NCBI GenBank assembly: GCA_015501595.1 | Contig: JADNRX010000232.1 | Span: forward strand, 1-64,000 | Length of the DNA stretch: 64,000 bases | Reading direction: 5' to 3' | Origin: Hymenopellis radicata | Lineage: Eukaryota; Basidiomycota; Agaricomycetes; Agaricales; Physalacriaceae | Shown: in pieces, positions 1 through 11,484 of the stretch | Layout: each line of letters begins with the position of its first letter | How positions within the stretch are numbered: the first letter of the stretch is position 1 | The notes under the pieces: model-generated | What the model saw: only the letters and a program-made list of their open reading frames with translations | Databases searched by the model: none | What the model was told of the DNA's origin: nothing | Translations under genes and position numbers: made by a program

Positions 1-277
1 TTATAACAACCATGCCAATCAGCGCCCAAAGGAGGGCAATGATGGCGGGGGCAGAACCAATTTCAAACCTGGCCGGCCTTTACCGGCTGAACTAGCTCGT
101 GATCTGCCATGCTGGCTCACTTGTCACCCCTGCACATTTTGGCGCGCCCAGATGCTTACGCTATGCGGGCACTGTCACTGGGGGTAATTGGGCGGTGATA
201 CTAGTGGTACTCCTTGGGTACTCCCATCTACAAATACTATATACGAACTCTTCATACTCTTCATGATCTGAACCAGG
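1..277 (+). promoter_or_regulatory. Upstream region of first P450
   Basis: No gene is seen here. A TATA-like stretch (ACTATATA) lies near 235-242, about 36 bases before the ATG at 278, which suits a core promoter. The rest has no recognised motif. The assignment rests only on position and on this AT-rich box. Confidence 0.35.
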
Positions 278-2355
278 ATGAATGCCACCGCGAGTCCGAC
301 GCGTACCTTTCTCGCGGAGCTACCCTTCAACAGTTTCTCTCTCGCAGCCTGTGGTGTGGGCCTTCTCGTCGCGCTCCTATTTATTCGGCGACCAAAAGCT
401 CGCCTTCCTCCTGGTCCTCGAGGCTGGCCGATTATCGGAAACCTTTTCGACTTGCCTGCCGCCGATGACCCCATACCTTGGACGTCTCATAGGGAGAAGT
501 ATGGTACGCGTCGCTTTTGCAGAACCTCGTAACCTTCCTCATAACGAATAGGGCCTGTCAGTTCCGTGAGCGTTCTGGGCAACAACATCGTCCTGTTGAA
601 TGATCTCAAATCATGTACGGAGCTCCTCGATAAACGGTCTTCACTCTATTCTGGACGTCCGTTCTTTCCTTTTGCTAGTGGCTTGTAAGTCATTTGACGC
701 ATTTGACGCTTGAAATGTAACTCTTTCGGGTGCTCAGAGTCGGATGGGACCAGCAAATGATCATGGCCCAGCCTGGAGATCACTTCCGCAGAATGAGGAC
801 ACTCTTGAAATCACACATCGGGTCGCCAGCAGCAGCGTCGCCTTTCTATCCCATCCAGGAGTTGGAAACTAGACGCCTCATACTTCGCGTCTCGAAACGC
901 CCAGACGAACTGATTCCCCAGCTGCGAACGTATAATTCATTTCTATCCCCACGTTGCTATTCACTAACACCTATTGCAGTGCAGCTGGAGCCATAGCACT
1001 CCACATATCGCATGGCTACCAAGTTGAGACCGAAAAAACCGGACATACTAGTCAACTTGGTGGAAAACGCCGCCAAAGATTTCTTCAAGGCTACAATGCC
1101 AGGTGCATGGTTCATCGATATATTCCCTTGGAGTACGTGTTCCTTTGTATCTGATCCGTGGTTTTCTCATCTCAGTTTATAGTGAAGCACCTTCCTCGGT
1201 GGTTTAAGTTTCACAAGGTCGCCGCAGAATTCCGTGAACGTAACTTCGCGCAAACAGAACGCCCGTATCAGTTTGTGAGGGGTGAAATCGTATGTCCTAG
1301 CATCATGCCTGTGTTCCTTGATCCTCAAATATTCTCAGGCTGCAGGATGTGCTGAACCGTCGTTCACGTCTCTCGCTCTTGGAGAAAATCCCGAACCGGC
1401 CACCGAGTATGCCCTCAAGTTTGCGGCCACTGCGATATACGGCGGTGGATCTGACCCAGTACGTCTCCATGAAACCTGAACGGCCAATACTAATATCGCA
1501 TTCAGGCCGTGGGCGCTTTAAGTGCGTTTGTTCTACTGCTGGTGATGCACCCAGAGTGCCAGCAACGTGCACGAGCCGAACTCGACGCCGTGGTAGGCAC
1601 CAAGAGGCTCCCGGTAGTGACTGATCGCCCTCGTCTTCCGTACATCGAAGCCATCATCAAAGAAGTCTTCAGATGGCACTGTGTTGGACGCATTGGTGAG
1701 TTTCGCATCTTCGTGATGGTGATGTGGAATCTTGATATCATGGTTCACAGGCATACCCCATCGAGTAACAGATGATGATCACTACAACGGTTTCCTTATC
1801 CCCAAAGACGCGCTCATCCTTCCTCACATGTGGTAAGCAGTCCCCACTTACAATTCGAATCGTGTCGACTCGTTTATCTAGGAACATCACCCATGATCCC
1901 GAACTGTACTCCTCCCCAGATGCATTCAATCCAGACAGGTTCCTCGGTGAACGCCCTGAGCTAGATCCCTCGACGTATCTCTTTGGATTCGGCAGAAGGT
2001 GGGTTCCACACTAATCCCGCTGTTCCTCGCCTTGACCGTCTTGGTAGAGCGTGCCCGGGCAAGGACCTTGCCCATTCGCACATGTTCATCACCATCGCTA
2101 TGATACTGACTGTGTACACGATAGGGAAACCCAAGAACGAACGCGGGGAAGAGATCGAACCGGTTTGCGAGTTCTTACCGGGCACGGTCAGGTGCGCATC
2201 GTCCTCTATTTATGGGAGTTTTTTGCTGATTGTGGTATAGCCATCCTCGTCCCTTTGGTTATACACTCCAGGTCCGTTCAGCGGAGGCACAAGCATTGAT
2301 TAACTCTATTGAAGAGGAGGCTCCGCGGCGGCCAAGCGATGGGTACAAATTGTGA
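278..2355 (+). CDS. Cytochrome P450 monooxygenase (one frame break)
   Basis: Haem-thiolate monooxygenase of about 510 residues, probably anchored in the ER membrane and using a CPR partner. The start at 278 gives a hydrophobic N-terminal anchor followed by the proline-rich hinge LPPGPRGWPIIGN. Later exons carry KEVFR (the ExxR motif) and FGFGRR joined across an intron to ACPGKDLA, the haem-cysteine loop. The last exon ends SHPRPF...PSDGYKL with the stop at 2353-2355. About nine short introns are inferred. The I-helix reads GGGSDP, with proline where most family members have threonine. The reading frame breaks at a six-A run (1033-1038): removing one A joins ISHGYQVETE to KPDILVNLVENAAKDF. The break may be a sequence error or an inactivating insertion. 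Substrate unknown. Confidence 0.85.
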
Positions 2356-2376
2356 TATTTAAATGAGAGATGGCTC

Positions 2377-3575
2377 ATGATGATTTGTACGGGAGTCTGT
2401 GGAATGTGTTTTGTCTGGCCTCACGCCACGCGCTTTATTCAGCAGACCGTGTTCCGCAGTATAAAGATTGTAGCGGACGATGACCACGGCCCAGGCGCGC
2501 ACCTAAGCGACTTGCTCGTTAAACCGCCGCACATTACACGCCTTGTACAACATTTGACCATTCAGCGCTCCGTGGAGAGTACGGACCCCCTGGACGATCC
2601 AAAGGCTCTGCCTGTTCCCCCGGCGGATCTCTTTTCACGGCTTCCCAATCTCACATCTCTTTCCCTCTTTTTCTTATCCTTCACTTACGTAGAAGACCTA
2701 CCCTCCCTCATCGCTGCGCGCTCGCGCTGTCCGATATCATCTCTCAAATTATTCAAATGCGAATTTCGCCTCACCGAGATGAATGCATTGTTCCATCACC
2801 TTCTTCCCCACCTTAGATGTCTACAATTGGAAGGGATCTTCATTGATGAACTATTCCGCCACGCCATGCAGTCGACCAATTTTGATCCTGCCGTGGTTGA
2901 CTTTGACGACGGACATGCGGTGCAGGTCGACAATACAGATGACCTAGCGTACATCCACGTCGACGAGCTCTGCTTGTATGCGCGCACAGGTACCATAGAC
3001 GTCCTCATGGACCTCTACTCCAGTCGGAAGTTCTCCCCGCTTGCATGTGTCCGCAAACTCGTTATCAGATCCGACATATGGACGCCCACATTTGTTGGAA
3101 GAATCAATCGGCTGGTCGCTAGAGCCACATGCGACTTCTTTCTCGAATGCCTCGAAATTCGAGCAGCGTCTCTCAACGGTGGGGCACCGTCTGTTTTTTT
3201 TGCTTATATTCGTTTTACTCACAATGCCTCTCAGAAATCCATGAAACACTTCCCCCAATTCAAGTCGGCAAGCTCAAGACCCTGCATTTGCATCTCCCGC
3301 GTAGTTATGGTAACCACGTCGACTTCCTCGTCTGGCACACCTCGACGTTGCTCCACCTCCCTCCCACGATTAACGAGATCATTCTAATTGTATCCGATCT
3401 CGAGGAACTGGTGTGCGACCGACATTCGGAGGCCTGGTTGAACTTGGATGCTGCGCTGTGCCGGCCCAAGGTCGAGCTGGTGCCGAAGCTCACGATAATC
3501 ACCACGATGAAGGAATCCAAATTACAGGCCCTGTTGCCTAAGGCGTATGCAAAGTTTCCGATGGCATTCCGGTAG
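2377..3575 (+). CDS. F-box/LRR-like protein of unknown partner
   Basis: Two exons joined by an intron at about 3179-3234 (GT...CAG), with the stop TAG at 3573-3575. The protein, about 380 residues, has leucine-rich stretches such as LPNLTSLSLFF, LPHLRCLQLEG and VGKLKTLHLHL spaced like irregular LRRs. The opening (VWPHATRFIQQTVFRSIKI) resembles the end of an F-box domain followed by the first strand in mushroom F-box proteins. A complete N-terminal F-box is not visible, so the start at 2377 may be wrong or the gene truncated. It begins only about 20 bases after the P450 stop. Family members usually act as SCF ubiquitin-ligase adaptors; the target is unknown. Confidence 0.6.
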
Positions 3576-3839
3576 TAGTAAGTATATTGTGTTTGGGAGA
3601 CATTTGTAGAAATGCATAAGTTAGCATCTGTTACATTATCCTGGAGACAGTAATAATGCCTGACATCTGTTACATACTACTTTATGTATGTCCAAATGAA
3701 TGTGTTGTGCAGAGGCTAGGTAGTATGAGACTCCCAGTACTCATAGTTAATCACATTTTTAGACTCTGTCAGTGAACTGTAGGCAACAGACACGTCCAAC
3801 CGCCGAACATTATAGTACATTGCAATTTAAGCACCGTAT

Positions 3840-5411
3840 TTACTGAGTAACCTTCTCGATTCCAGGCGGGAAGACGTAGCCGCCTTGCTTCCGAACCTAC
3901 ACACCCTCAGCTTCGGTTCGTACACGGAAAGACTTGAGTTTGCTCACCTCGTCAAAAATATGCATCTCCAACAGACTCTTATTGTGTCCCCAAAGGCTAC
4001 TCTCAAGCTTCCCATCACGCACACATCGTGCAACCTCATCAGCCTGGAAATGCCAGCCACCTTCATCTCGAGTAAGAATCGCGCAGGTCACTATAGTAAA
4101 GAACAACTTACCTCCGACGTACTCAAACACGCGCTTCTCCTCCCTCACAGACGCGCCCGATTGGTTGAGATACTGGACCGTAAACTCCTTCGGGCAATAT
4201 ATGGGCGACTGGATCCTTATGACACCCTTCTCGAAGCGAATGCTAACTCCCGGTGTGATGCGCATGGCGTTAATGCTGCAGCTCAGGACGGCTTGAGCGC
4301 GAAGGTCGCCCTGGTCGAAGTTGAGCGTGAATGACGTGTTGCTGTCGACGTTGGTTAAGGGCGTCATGAGCATCGATCCTGATATCTTGGGTAGGGTGAG
4401 CTTATTCGCGGGATGCTCGAAGAGCGCCATGATCGCCTGAGGGTTTCGTCAGAATGTAAGGATGGTTTAGAAGATGTGGGGATTGACGCACCCAAACGAG
4501 TGGGTATGGACCACTTTGGCGTCATCAATCGGGGGAGGTCAGCGAGGGATGGAAAGTCGCTTACAGATCTAGCAATGCACCTCCACCGAGAGCCGGATCC
4601 AGGATACGATGCGTGTGAGGAATGTCTACAAATCAGATATCAAACCGAGTCTTGAAGGACGGAAACCGAACCCACTGTTAATGTTGAAGTCGCCAGATAG
4701 GTCCGCTGATAAGACCACCGGTGCTCCAAGGGCGCCACTCTCTATGATGCGTTTAACCTCGAGACTCAGAGGTTGGAAACGCGTCCAAACGGCTTCCATG
4801 AAGAAGACACCATTCTCCTTTGCCGCATCCAGAAGAGCCTTCAACTCTAACGAGTTGCATGTAACAGGCTTCTCACATAGAACGTGTTTCTTGGCTTTGA
4901 TGGCGTCCAAGGCGTTGATGTAGTGGTATGTATGTGGTGTTCCTTTCGACAGAGATCAGCTCTACGTGTTTTGAGTCAACGAAGTAGAAGACTCACCGAT
5001 GTAAATGGTGTCGACGTCCTGTAACGCGACATGAAAGTCACCTTTAACGGAGTAAATGATTGGCGTACCTTATCAGCATAAACTTCCTCATATGTTCCGT
5101 ACACTTTAATGGCTTTATCGCCTCCAGCAACGGTGTTGATAAATTTCTCTGCAGACGCGACTGATCGCGAACCCACAACTTGTACTTTGTGCACCACATC
5201 GTGGACATCGCGTCTGTAGTTCGCAGGTCAGGCTGTGATCAAGTAAAAGGCGCGTCCACGAACGTCTTTGGATCGACTAGAAGGTCCTGCAAAGAAAGTT
5301 GATAAGTAGATCGATGTTTTGAAGGAAGAAGCGGCGTACCTTGACGAAAGCAGTAGCTATCTGACCCGTCGAGATGATGCCCCAGCGAAAGACTAGAGGT
5401 TCTGCGGTCAT
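3840..5411 (-). CDS. Gfo/Idh/MocA oxidoreductase, dihydrodiol dehydrogenase-like
   Basis: NAD(P)-dependent dehydrogenase of about 380 residues. The start at 5411 gives MTAEPLVFRWGIISTGQIA, the Rossmann GxxxxG entry. Then come VVGSRSVASAEKF, a TPHTYHY strand, CEKPVT (the EKP catalytic-lysine motif) and AVWTRFQPL. After the LDPALGGGALLDLGPYP segment follows a beta-sheet C-terminal domain with GGGWHFQADEVARC. The last exon reads VRKQGGYVFPPGIEKVTQ and stops at 3840-3842; reading straight past its donor would end at 3897 instead. Family relatives oxidise trans-dihydrodiols or sugars. I see no frame break. A decayed copy of its 3' half lies at 13.9-14.2 kb. Confidence 0.85.
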
Positions 5412-5598
5412 GGTTGCTATTCAAGGCGCGATCTGCATGACCTCGTGGAACGAGATCACTCCGACCGGACCGGTATGTCGGCTCGCTCACAAATTAGAAA
5501 GTGCGTGTCGAGAAAAGAACGTGACATATTCGTTGTACACCAGCTCCGTAACTCAAAGGAATAACGAGAATTGAAAATGCTACAGTAGTCCGTCTTCT

Positions 5599-6644
5599 TC
5601 ACCCTTCTTCGAGTTCTTCGAGTTCTTCAAGACCTCCAGGACTCTTTCCCTCGTCAATCTCAACATTGGAATCGGATTCCCAATCAAATCTGGCATCGGT
5701 ACCATTGTCCGGCAGGGAAATAGGCGCCAAGAAAGCCTGTCCCCTCTTCCTAATCCCCGTCACTAAATAAATCGCACTTGTGGAAGCGCCCACTCACCCA
5801 AACACACGAACAACCAATTTATCCAGGTCCATCTCCTTCGCACTTCTCACATCCTCCAACATCTTCGTAACCACTCTCAGCTCCTCGTTAAGCGCCTTGT
5901 TTATCTGCAGCACATGCCGATGTTTAGCTTTCATGATGAGATACTGCACCATTCCCTTCGATCGTCCGTGGATCGTGTTCGTGCTGGGATCTAGATGCTT
6001 ATGCAGATACAGGGGAATGCCTTCCCAGGACTCGGTGGGGTCGCGCGCCGAATCGTCCACAGGGCGCGTTCGCTTTTGATGAGGAAGAAGCGGGGCCACG
6101 GTTTCAGGGTTTGCGAGGAGGAAGGATGAGTGTTTGTACCGTTGATGCTTCGTGAGCGCGTCGCTGCGGCGGAAGGTCTTTTCGCATCCTAAGATTAGGA
6201 ATCAGTTGGGATTAGAATGGAAGGATATGATATGAGATCACGCTTACCGGGGACAGGACAGTGGAATGGACGTTCTTTGGTGTGACAGCGGAGATGGCTG
6301 AGCAGTGCAGAGCGTGAGAGAGATGGGATGCCTCGTCGACTGCATGTTGCCCAGTCGCACGGGAAATCGAATTGTGTGTTGTCCCCGATGTGGTCTGAGT
6401 CAGTATAAGTAACCACACGCATACAAGGAATACAGACAGCTGCTCACCGCGATAGATGTGCTGCACGAGTGTTGGGACATGATCATAGATCTTACCACAG
6501 TTCCCCCATAGACACGTTGTCGCTTCGCCTGTATCTAGGAATCATCAGTACTTAGTACCCTCTAGATGCATTGAACGTACGCCACGTAGACCCATCGTCA
6601 GAGCTCGACTCCGGCCAATGCGCGCTAAGGTCGATAGAGTCCAT
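5599..6644 (-). CDS. C2H2 zinc-finger protein, Iec1-like
   Basis: Start at 6644 gives MDSIDLSAHWPESSSDDGS, then three finger-like units: CLWGNC...H, CDWATCSRRGIPSLSR...HLRCH and CPVPGC...RRSDALTKHQRYKH. The pattern (a divergent finger, then a CxxxxC finger with RRGI, then a classic finger with a TKERPF linker) resembles the fungal Ino80-complex finger subunit Iec1, from memory only. A helical tail (MKAKHRHVLQINKALNEELR) follows. The frame can stop at 5794, or splice into an acidic exon ending EELEELEEG at 5599; the second exon looks coding, so the longer model is given. Likely nuclear and DNA- or chromatin-bound. Confidence 0.65.
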
Positions 6645-6663
6645 CGTGAGAGTAGTGATTCAA

Positions 6664-6776
6664 GCTGTGTCGAAGGAACGCACACCCACAATCACCGGTC
6701 GGAGATTCAGAAGGATGGATCGTCTCTGCACGATGCTTTACGTATCGCATTTTTTGGGGGCTGGCAGAAGGGTGTT
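6664..6776. repeat. Dispersed repeat, copy 1 (inverted partner at 29321-29420)
   Basis: About 110 bases starting GCTGTGTCGAAGGAACGCAC and running through GCTTTACGTATCGCATTTTTTG match 29321-29420 on the opposite strand with few differences and one small insertion. It lies directly upstream of the zinc-finger gene start. No terminal repeats or coding content are seen. It is either a mobile-element remnant or a duplicated flank. Confidence 0.6.
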
Positions 6777-7719
6777 ATAGCACCCGTGCATCATATCGAT
6801 CTAATTCGGGATGTTCGTGCAGTGACTGCCAGTAGATTAGTATTTCATGCGAGAATGATAACAACTTAGTTCTGTTCACGGGATGGAGGATGCACCCCAA
6901 TGTTGTGGGTGCTAGGATCCACCTTCGGAGTCTGAGGGTGATAGTCAGCCTGGAGGTCGTATATGTACCCACATTGGCCATGCTTGGACCGTGCAGCAGG
7001 TCGAATATTTTGATATCCTCGCGGGACAGGAATAAACTAGGATCCACGTTTAGACTCCTTGGTAAAGAAAAGCATTACCGTCAGCACAATGAAGCCTAAC
7101 GTGGATCTCCTGGACGTCGACCCAACGTCTTACATTGCTGTCGTTCGTTTAGATGTACTAGCATCTGATTGTGGACTACATTAGCCCTGCTGTGTTGATT
7201 TGAAAAGACGCACCTAGATATCGTAGGACAGGTTCCATGTAACGAGAAAGAGCATTTTGGACACCCGTCGTGTATTCGGCCGATGTTTTGTTGAATGATA
7301 ACTCGGAACTGGAGCACTGTGGCTTCAGACGAAAGAGAGGTCAGCAGATGAGAGGACCACTCTAGAACCTCAAGAAGATGTATCATTTCGGCTCCAAAAC
7401 CGTTCGATATGTGAGGTTGCCGGGTTCTGGACATTGGGGAAATACAGGCAGAGCGTCTACTCGGCGTTGGAGGTTATCAGTGCATTTGATTGAAGAGGAG
7501 GTGCGTATCAATCCACGATAAGTGGAACCGAACGGACTCACCCAAGAGTTCACACAACAGAATAATCACTGATCAGAAAGTTGTGGGCAAGGAAGGAAGA
7601 CTAAAGCTTTGTACTTAAATTTGTTCCATGCAACGATTCAGAGTCAAAGATTGGCAGAAGGAAGGAAGGATTACACCGCTCGGTCCATGCGAGGAGGAGG
7701 TGAGAGATGCTGGAGACGA
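6777..7719. other. No confident gene
   Basis: Short open frames on the minus strand occur (for example 6775-7047 and 7096-7434), and a plausible donor with flanking coding-like text lies near 7215, but no family is recognised and frames break often. It may hold a decayed gene. I see no RNA gene or terminal repeats. Confidence 0.4.
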
Positions 7720-8165
7720 GAGGCGCATCGGTGTCCCGGTAAAGAGAGGAGATTAGAATGCCGGTGCCGATCATTCGTCGATCATGTCATTTGCAACGTG
7801 GACCTGAACCACCACCGTCGTCGTCGTGGACAGCGACGACTATGCCAGCACTGCGCCCCAATATCACCAGCGCCGTCGCTGACGTGGCCCAGACCGCTTA
7901 ACTTCCCCTCATTATCCCACCGGCCAGCGCCTGGCTGCTTTGCCTTGCCTACAGACGGATACACGCGCTTGGCATTGGTAGACAGTGACGACACATATAT
8001 GGTATCCACAGAGGCGTTGGTCGACGTCTAGGCCAAGTAGGTTTACGTCCATGGTCGAGACGCAGTTCCTAACCTCGCATTGGACTCGTTAGGATGCCGC
8101 CTGCGCTACTGCATACATCGCCTTCTACGCTGAAAGCTAGTTGGCACCCTATGGGCAGTCGCTAT
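7720..8165 (+). pseudogene. Decayed copy of RhoGEF gene 5' end
   Basis: This stretch aligns by eye with 37580-38130, the 5' part of the RhoGEF gene. Shared landmarks in order are CGCATCGGT, GATCATGTCATTTGCAAC, CCTGAACCACCAC, GACAGCGAC, ATCCACAGAG, CATGGTCGAGAC and TCTACGCTGAAAG. Many substitutions and indels destroy the frame, and the longest open stretch has no independent meaning. No DH domain follows, so only the 5' end was copied or survived. A further partial copy lies near 51.65 kb. Confidence 0.7.
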
Positions 8166-8892
8166 CATTAGATGGCTGTTGTCACTCTTCCGGCTGTGAA
8201 CATCATCGCGCTACACGTCGGTCATATACTAAGGAGCCGCCATGCACCTGACGGTAGTTGTCCGAACTCCGTGTCGTTCCGTGGCTTATCGACAAGGCGC
8301 ACGCCGTTGCTTCACTCGGCAAAGAACGGAATTGATCATACCGTACGCCGCTTTGCTAGCGTTTCCTGCTTGTATCCTCATTGATTACGCTCTAGACGTC
8401 TTCATGATCTTTTATCGGCTACTCAATATCGGCATGTACCAGCATAGAGATCAATGACGTTTCCGCCGCATTTATCCTTGAACGCCAGCGACGCCCATTC
8501 ATCATGTCTCATCGCATCATCTGTGCCTAATGCTCCACCGTCTGGGCTCGTGCTCATGACGTCTCATCAAATGTCGCCCCACTGCTGTGCATGCCGCGTC
8601 CTTTAGATAACTTGGACCCGGTGTTGTACCCAAGGCTCCTTCCTCCTTCTCATCCCCACCTGCGAACAACTGGAATCGCGTCACCCGGCTGTTGGTTGGT
8701 GCTCCAAGGAATGTCAAACTTTGTTTGGTGTGCTCGTATGTGACGTTTCTGGGTGTGCGATAATGTTCTTATGATTGCATAGAATGCCTCTAACGCTTCC
8801 TCACTATACGCCACTGTTCCTCCAGAAGTTTTGGCTAACACATGGGTCGGTCTGCACTGCCATGGTTTGCGTGTTTGATCAATTATTTGCAG
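8166..8892. other. Unassigned; may hold the 5' exons of the kinase
   Basis: No gene could be modelled. A splice acceptor (ATTTGCAG, ending at 8892) precedes the first kinase exon, so at least one upstream exon should lie here. An ATG at about 8783 could begin such an exon, but I could not confirm it. Confidence 0.3.
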
Positions 8893-10929
8893 CGCTCGCG
8901 GACCCATTCATCGATATGACGTCTACACTACCGAACTCTCAGAGTTGACTTTATCTAAAGGTTTACGCCGCCAGACCGCTCTTGCTGGAGTTGACGTTGG
9001 ATCTCTTGTTGGCGCTACACGACACTCCTATGAGGCGCTGTGCGAACGGTTCGCGCTATTGGAGCACCAGACAGAAGCGATTCTTGATAGCATCATCGCC
9101 AACTCGGTCTCTGCCGATTCCATCCCCATTGATCGCTCTCAGATCGATATTCTTCTGAAATACTTTGCCTTCCTCCGATTTCGCAACAGTCCAAAGTATG
9201 CTTCAGTCATCCAAGAGCTCAGAGACAAAACTTTTGTTCTCAAATATGACAATTTGGAGGTGTATAATGATTACTCGCCGCATTTCACATGGCACCCCTT
9301 CTTCAAATCGATTCACGCCTTTCTGTGTTCGGAGCGAAGATACATCCCGCCACGCGTTGTCAATTCTATCCAGCCAGCGATGAATCATTTTGAGAAGTTC
9401 TGTTGGGAGATCCTTTGGGGCGGAGATGTTTACATCGGCCTCGCGTCGAGCGAGCAGGAATATATCTTGTCTGAGTGTTGTTTTGGAACGCTGGATGAGC
9501 AGTTTGGCGCAGATGAGTACGTTCTCTTATCATGTTTCAATTCATCGGCGAACATTTACATCGTTACAGTGGTAATGACAGCTTTTTCTGTCCTATCACG
9601 CCTTCCTTAGCGCTGTACGTTATTGGGAGTAGCAGAGACGGATGGCCTGCACCAGGCCCAATGTCTATCCAGGTCGACCACGAATCAGAGATCGACATAC
9701 ATCTGCGCAACGCCATGATCCTCAGCTCGTTATCTCTCGATCCTATGCCGACCTCGGACGGTGCCAAGCTGTACTTTTCGTCGCTCATCTCCATCACCCG
9801 GAGCATCTCTTCGTACGAAGAATTCCGCTGCCGCGACTTGATCCAGTTCATCGACTACTCCCGACTCAAGCAGCGCTGCCGACAGAAATATCTCCAGGCG
9901 ACCGTGACGAAGATGCTCATCGTCAAGGGCGACATCGCGGTATTTGACCTCACCGACGATGTGGAGTTTACGGGGGGCGACCCGGTGGCATTTGGAGCGT
10001 TTAGCGATGTGTGGAAGGGCAGATGGTATGATCGGATGGAGCGAAAGGAGCGCGTCGTGGCCATCAAGTTTTTGAGGCAGGCGATGGTGCAGAGTGCGAA
10101 GGCAAAGCTGTTGAGGAGGCTCCAGGCGGAGGTGGTCACGTGGCACCATCTGTACCATAGAAATGTGAGCCAGTTGTTTGGGATTGTGCAGAGCAGGACG
10201 AGCATCGGTATGGTGTCGGGATGGTGCAAGAACGGGTCTATTGGGCATTACCTGCGGGATGTGAATCCCGGTGCTTGCCGGATGCTGCTGGTATGGTTTT
10301 ATACCTCTTTCATGTTCAAAGTAGCTCATGAATGTTTTTGCTAGTTACGACAAATCGCGTCTGGAGTGTCGTATCTACATTCGTTCAATCCGCCTATTGT
10401 ACACGGGGACCTGAAGGGCGGCAATATCCTCGTGGACCAGCTTGGACAGGCGATTATAACGGATTTTGGACTGAGCAAGGTCATGTCGGACCTTTCGGAC
10501 CTCGTGTGTTCGTCTTTCTTCGCGGGTTCGATGCGATGGATGGCACCAGAGCTTATTGAGGCTCTGGCGGCGGACGAGGAGCGTATTCCGCAAGTGACAA
10601 CGGCGAGCGATGTGTACGCGTTTGCATCGGTCTGCCTTGAGGTGTGTTTGTCTACCGATGCATCTTGGAATATCTATTGATGTGGTATATTGTCATAGAT
10701 AATGACAGGTGTCCCGCCATACCCTAACAGGAAGAACGACCAGGCGGTAATGTTTGATATCATTAGGAAGGTCAAGCCATATTGGGGGTCGCCGGCGGGG
10801 TGGTCGGAGTGTCTTGGGACGGCATTTGGGAGTTTGATGGATCGATGCTGGGATGAGCAGCCGCCTGGGAGACCGGAGATGGGAGAAGTGGTGGGTGTTT
10901 TGAGTGCGTGTAAGTCTGTTACGAGTTAG
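8893..10929 (+). CDS. Protein kinase (TKL-like) with long N-terminal region
   Basis: Exons read through IHRYDVYTTELSELTLSKG and an N-terminal helical region of about 330 residues without a recognised domain, then a kinase domain. It has FGAFSDVWKG (glycine loop), VAIKFL (ATP-lysine), HGDLKGGNIL (catalytic loop), DFGLS, MRWMAPE and a C-lobe ending RPEMGEV. Stop at 10927-10929. The HGDLKGGN form is common in mushroom TKL-like Ser/Thr kinases, and all core catalytic residues are present. Introns are inferred near 9519, 10290 and 10640. The true start is unresolved and lies upstream of 8893. Expanded kinase families of this type have no assigned pathway. Confidence 0.85.
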
Positions 10930-11484
10930 TTACGAAGCGCCACGTTTGTCATTGCTTTTAATTTTGTATACCGCATTGATTAATTGTACTGTGTATTTTA
11001 GTAGATAGCTATCTTTTGTCGTTTAGTATGTTGTTATTTTGTAGTCTGATATTGTTACCCAATGGTCCAGTCCTTTCCGTCCTGTGTAGCCAAAAGCTGC
11101 CATCCCTCTAATCAATATCATCGACGACGCGGCGGCAAGTTGAATAAACTGGCACCCAGATCCGACCATACTTGAAAAGGTCAAATAAACGCGTCCAGAC
11201 TGATGGCAGTGTGCGGGCAATTTCATTATTCAGCATGTTCCAAAGGATATTCAAATCTGGACAGTGGAATATATGACGGCTCGTGGAGCGCGATATAGAG
11301 GATCTGGTGTGCTTGTCAAGGCCAGTTTACAGTATTCTCCTGGAGCCTTCCCCGAGGGAAGTGTGGCGCATGCCGGAACACGCGTCCGCTATGACGTCAT
11401 AGGCATTTGTCAGGATTCCCACGATCGGGCTAGGCAGAAATTTCCCGCCTAGATCGCGAGCGGAACATTTCGCAGCTGTCCTCC
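10930..11484. other. Intergenic between kinase and TOM70
   Basis: AT-rich just after the kinase stop, suiting a 3' UTR, then the TOM70 upstream region. Nothing else is recognised. Confidence 0.5.

Noticed and set aside
3897..4430. Ending the Gfo/Idh gene at the stop at 3897
   Set aside because: A GT donor before VSKLKSF and an acceptor at about 3900 lead to a final exon (VRKQGGYVFPPGIEKV) that fits the family better.
9730..10329. 199-codon minus-strand frame
   Set aside because: Antisense shadow of the kinase domain exons.
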